In this document: one piece after another, positions 63,389 through 64,000 of the stretch
How positions within the stretch are numbered: the stretch's first letter is position 1
Layout: every line of letters starts with the position of its first letter
Source of the DNA: Sphingomonas sp. IBVSS2
GTDB taxonomy: Bacteria; Pseudomonadota; Alphaproteobacteria; Sphingomonadales; Sphingomonadaceae
Assembly: GCF_002127225.1 (NCBI RefSeq)
Contig: NZ_NFUR01000004.1
Span: 62,001-126,000 of the forward strand
DNA: 64,000 nucleotides
Direction of reading: 5' to 3'
Translations under genes and position numbers: made by a program
The notes under the pieces: model-generated
What the model saw: the letters and a program-made list of their open reading frames with translations, nothing else
Databases searched by the model: none
Told to the model about the DNA's origin: nothing

Positions 63389-64000
63389 ATGTTTCGCAAA
63401 CCGTCTCTCCGCACGCGCCTGTTGCTTGGCGCCGCGCTTTTCGCCGTACCGGTCGCCGCGCACGCCAATGACGTGACCGGCAATGTTTCCGAGGCGAGCG
63501 GCACCCGCAACCTGCAGGGGGCGCGTGTCACCATCGTCGAGCTGCGCCGCACCACCGAGGCCGATGCCTCGGGCAGCTTCCGCTTCGGCGACGTTCCGGC
63601 CGGCACCTACACGCTGCGCGCCGAGTTCGCCGGCGTGCCCGCGAGCGAAGTGAAGATCGTGGTGCCGGAAAGCGGCGTGTTCCGGCAGGACCTCGTGCTC
63701 GGCACCGCGGGCAGCCAGATCCTCGTCGTCGGCCAGCGCGCCAACCTGCTCGGCTCGCTCTCGCGCCAGCGCGCCGCCGATGGCGTGGAGAGCGTGCTGA
63801 CCCGCGACGCGGTTGGCCAGTTCCCGGACCAGAACGTGGCGGAATCGCTGCGTCGCCTGCCGGGCATCAACATCCTGAACGACCAGGGCGAGGGCCGCTT
63901 CGTCTCGGTCCGCGGCCTCGATCCCGAGCTCAACGGCACCTCGGTCAACGGCACGCGCCTGCCCGCGCCCGAATCCGACGTCCGCTCGGTCGCGCTCGAC
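63389..64000 (+). CDS. TonB-dependent receptor, N-terminal part (cut by window edge)
   Basis: ATG 63389 follows GAAGGGGG about 10 nt upstream. The visible 204 codons encode a signal peptide (about 1-27, ending VAAHA), a carboxypeptidase regulatory-like domain (about 30-105, FRFGDVPAGTYTLRAEFAGV), then the start of the plug (VLTRDAVGQFPDQNVAESLR, RRLPGINILNDQGEGRFVSV). This domain set marks the large carbohydrate-type TonB receptors of sphingomonads. The upstream 230 bp are AT-rich and probably hold its promoter. Confidence 0.9.
   Translation, partial: MFRKPSLRTRLLLGAALFAVPVAAHANDVTGNVSEASGTRNLQGARVTIVELRRTTEADASGSFRFGDVPAGTYTLRAEFAGVPASEVKIVVPESGVFRQDLVLGTAGSQILVVGQRANLLGSLSRQRAADGVESVLTRDAVGQFPDQNVAESLRRLPGINILNDQGEGRFVSVRGLDPELNGTSVNGTRLPAPESDVRSVALD

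Overview
The window is high-GC DNA that reads as a chromosomal segment of a Sphingomonas-like alphaproteobacterium (Sphingomonadaceae). Evidence: strong G/C third-position bias, two TonB-dependent receptors, a FixLJ-type pair, a PhoX-type phosphatase, a full type II secretion cluster, a PL10 pectate lyase, and several copies of a REP-like palindrome built on GTCATCCC...GGGATGAC. I see no phage, insertion sequence or CRISPR array. Both ends cut genes: a chemotaxis receptor on the left and a TonB-dependent receptor on the right.

Layout. 1-9.4 kb: chemotaxis receptor (partial), outer-membrane porin, FixJ/FixL-type pair, two coupled amidohydrolases and a small lipoprotein. 9.4-12.4 kb: a secreted protein, then a membrane protein/SDR/VOC operon diverging from a TetR regulator, with a 27-bp palindrome between them. 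12.4-16.6 kb: a large PhoX-like protein next to a three-gene mini-module resembling GspL (periplasmic part), GspM and GspC. 17-19.3 kb: DUF2147 protein, an unknown protein and a sialidase-like BNR protein. 19.3-31.5 kb: the main type II secretion locus (gspD-C-I-H-G leftward; gspL-M-E-F rightward; gspN leftward; an LpoA-like binding protein, gspJ and gspK rightward), into which REP-like elements have inserted, one in-frame in gspI and one supplying the gspF ribosome-binding site.

31.5-41 kb: a lower-GC patch with an orphan gene, a GNAT acetyltransferase, then an NtrC-type regulator and kinase facing a periplasmic adaptor/ABC ATPase/MacB-FtsX-type permease operon. The 430 bp between them hold two sigma-54 promoters, each with a matching palindromic site about 44 bp upstream, plus a small ORF between the promoters. 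This is the most coherent regulatory unit in the window and its most interesting part.

41-64 kb: DUF1772 membrane protein, PL10 pectate lyase with a LacI-type operator-like site, ABC-F ATPase, a PhnD-like binding protein, an RcnB-like protein, tRNA-Pro(CGG), a ferredoxin/adrenodoxin reductase-like flavoprotein, pnuC with a NadR-like kinase and a TonB-dependent receptor (probable vitamin/pyridine nucleotide salvage), a CsgG-like lipoprotein-assembly protein, lepA, a PQQ-like beta-propeller, a di-haem peroxidase lipoprotein, a beta-propeller phytase, modABC with a short ModC, a diguanylate cyclase, a ketopantoate reductase-like enzyme, a DUF1993 protein and the start of another TonB-dependent receptor.

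All functions are inferred from recognisable motifs and gene context; no database search was run. Start codons were re-chosen where a Shine-Dalgarno (SD) sequence, signal peptide or stop/start overlap favoured a different one.
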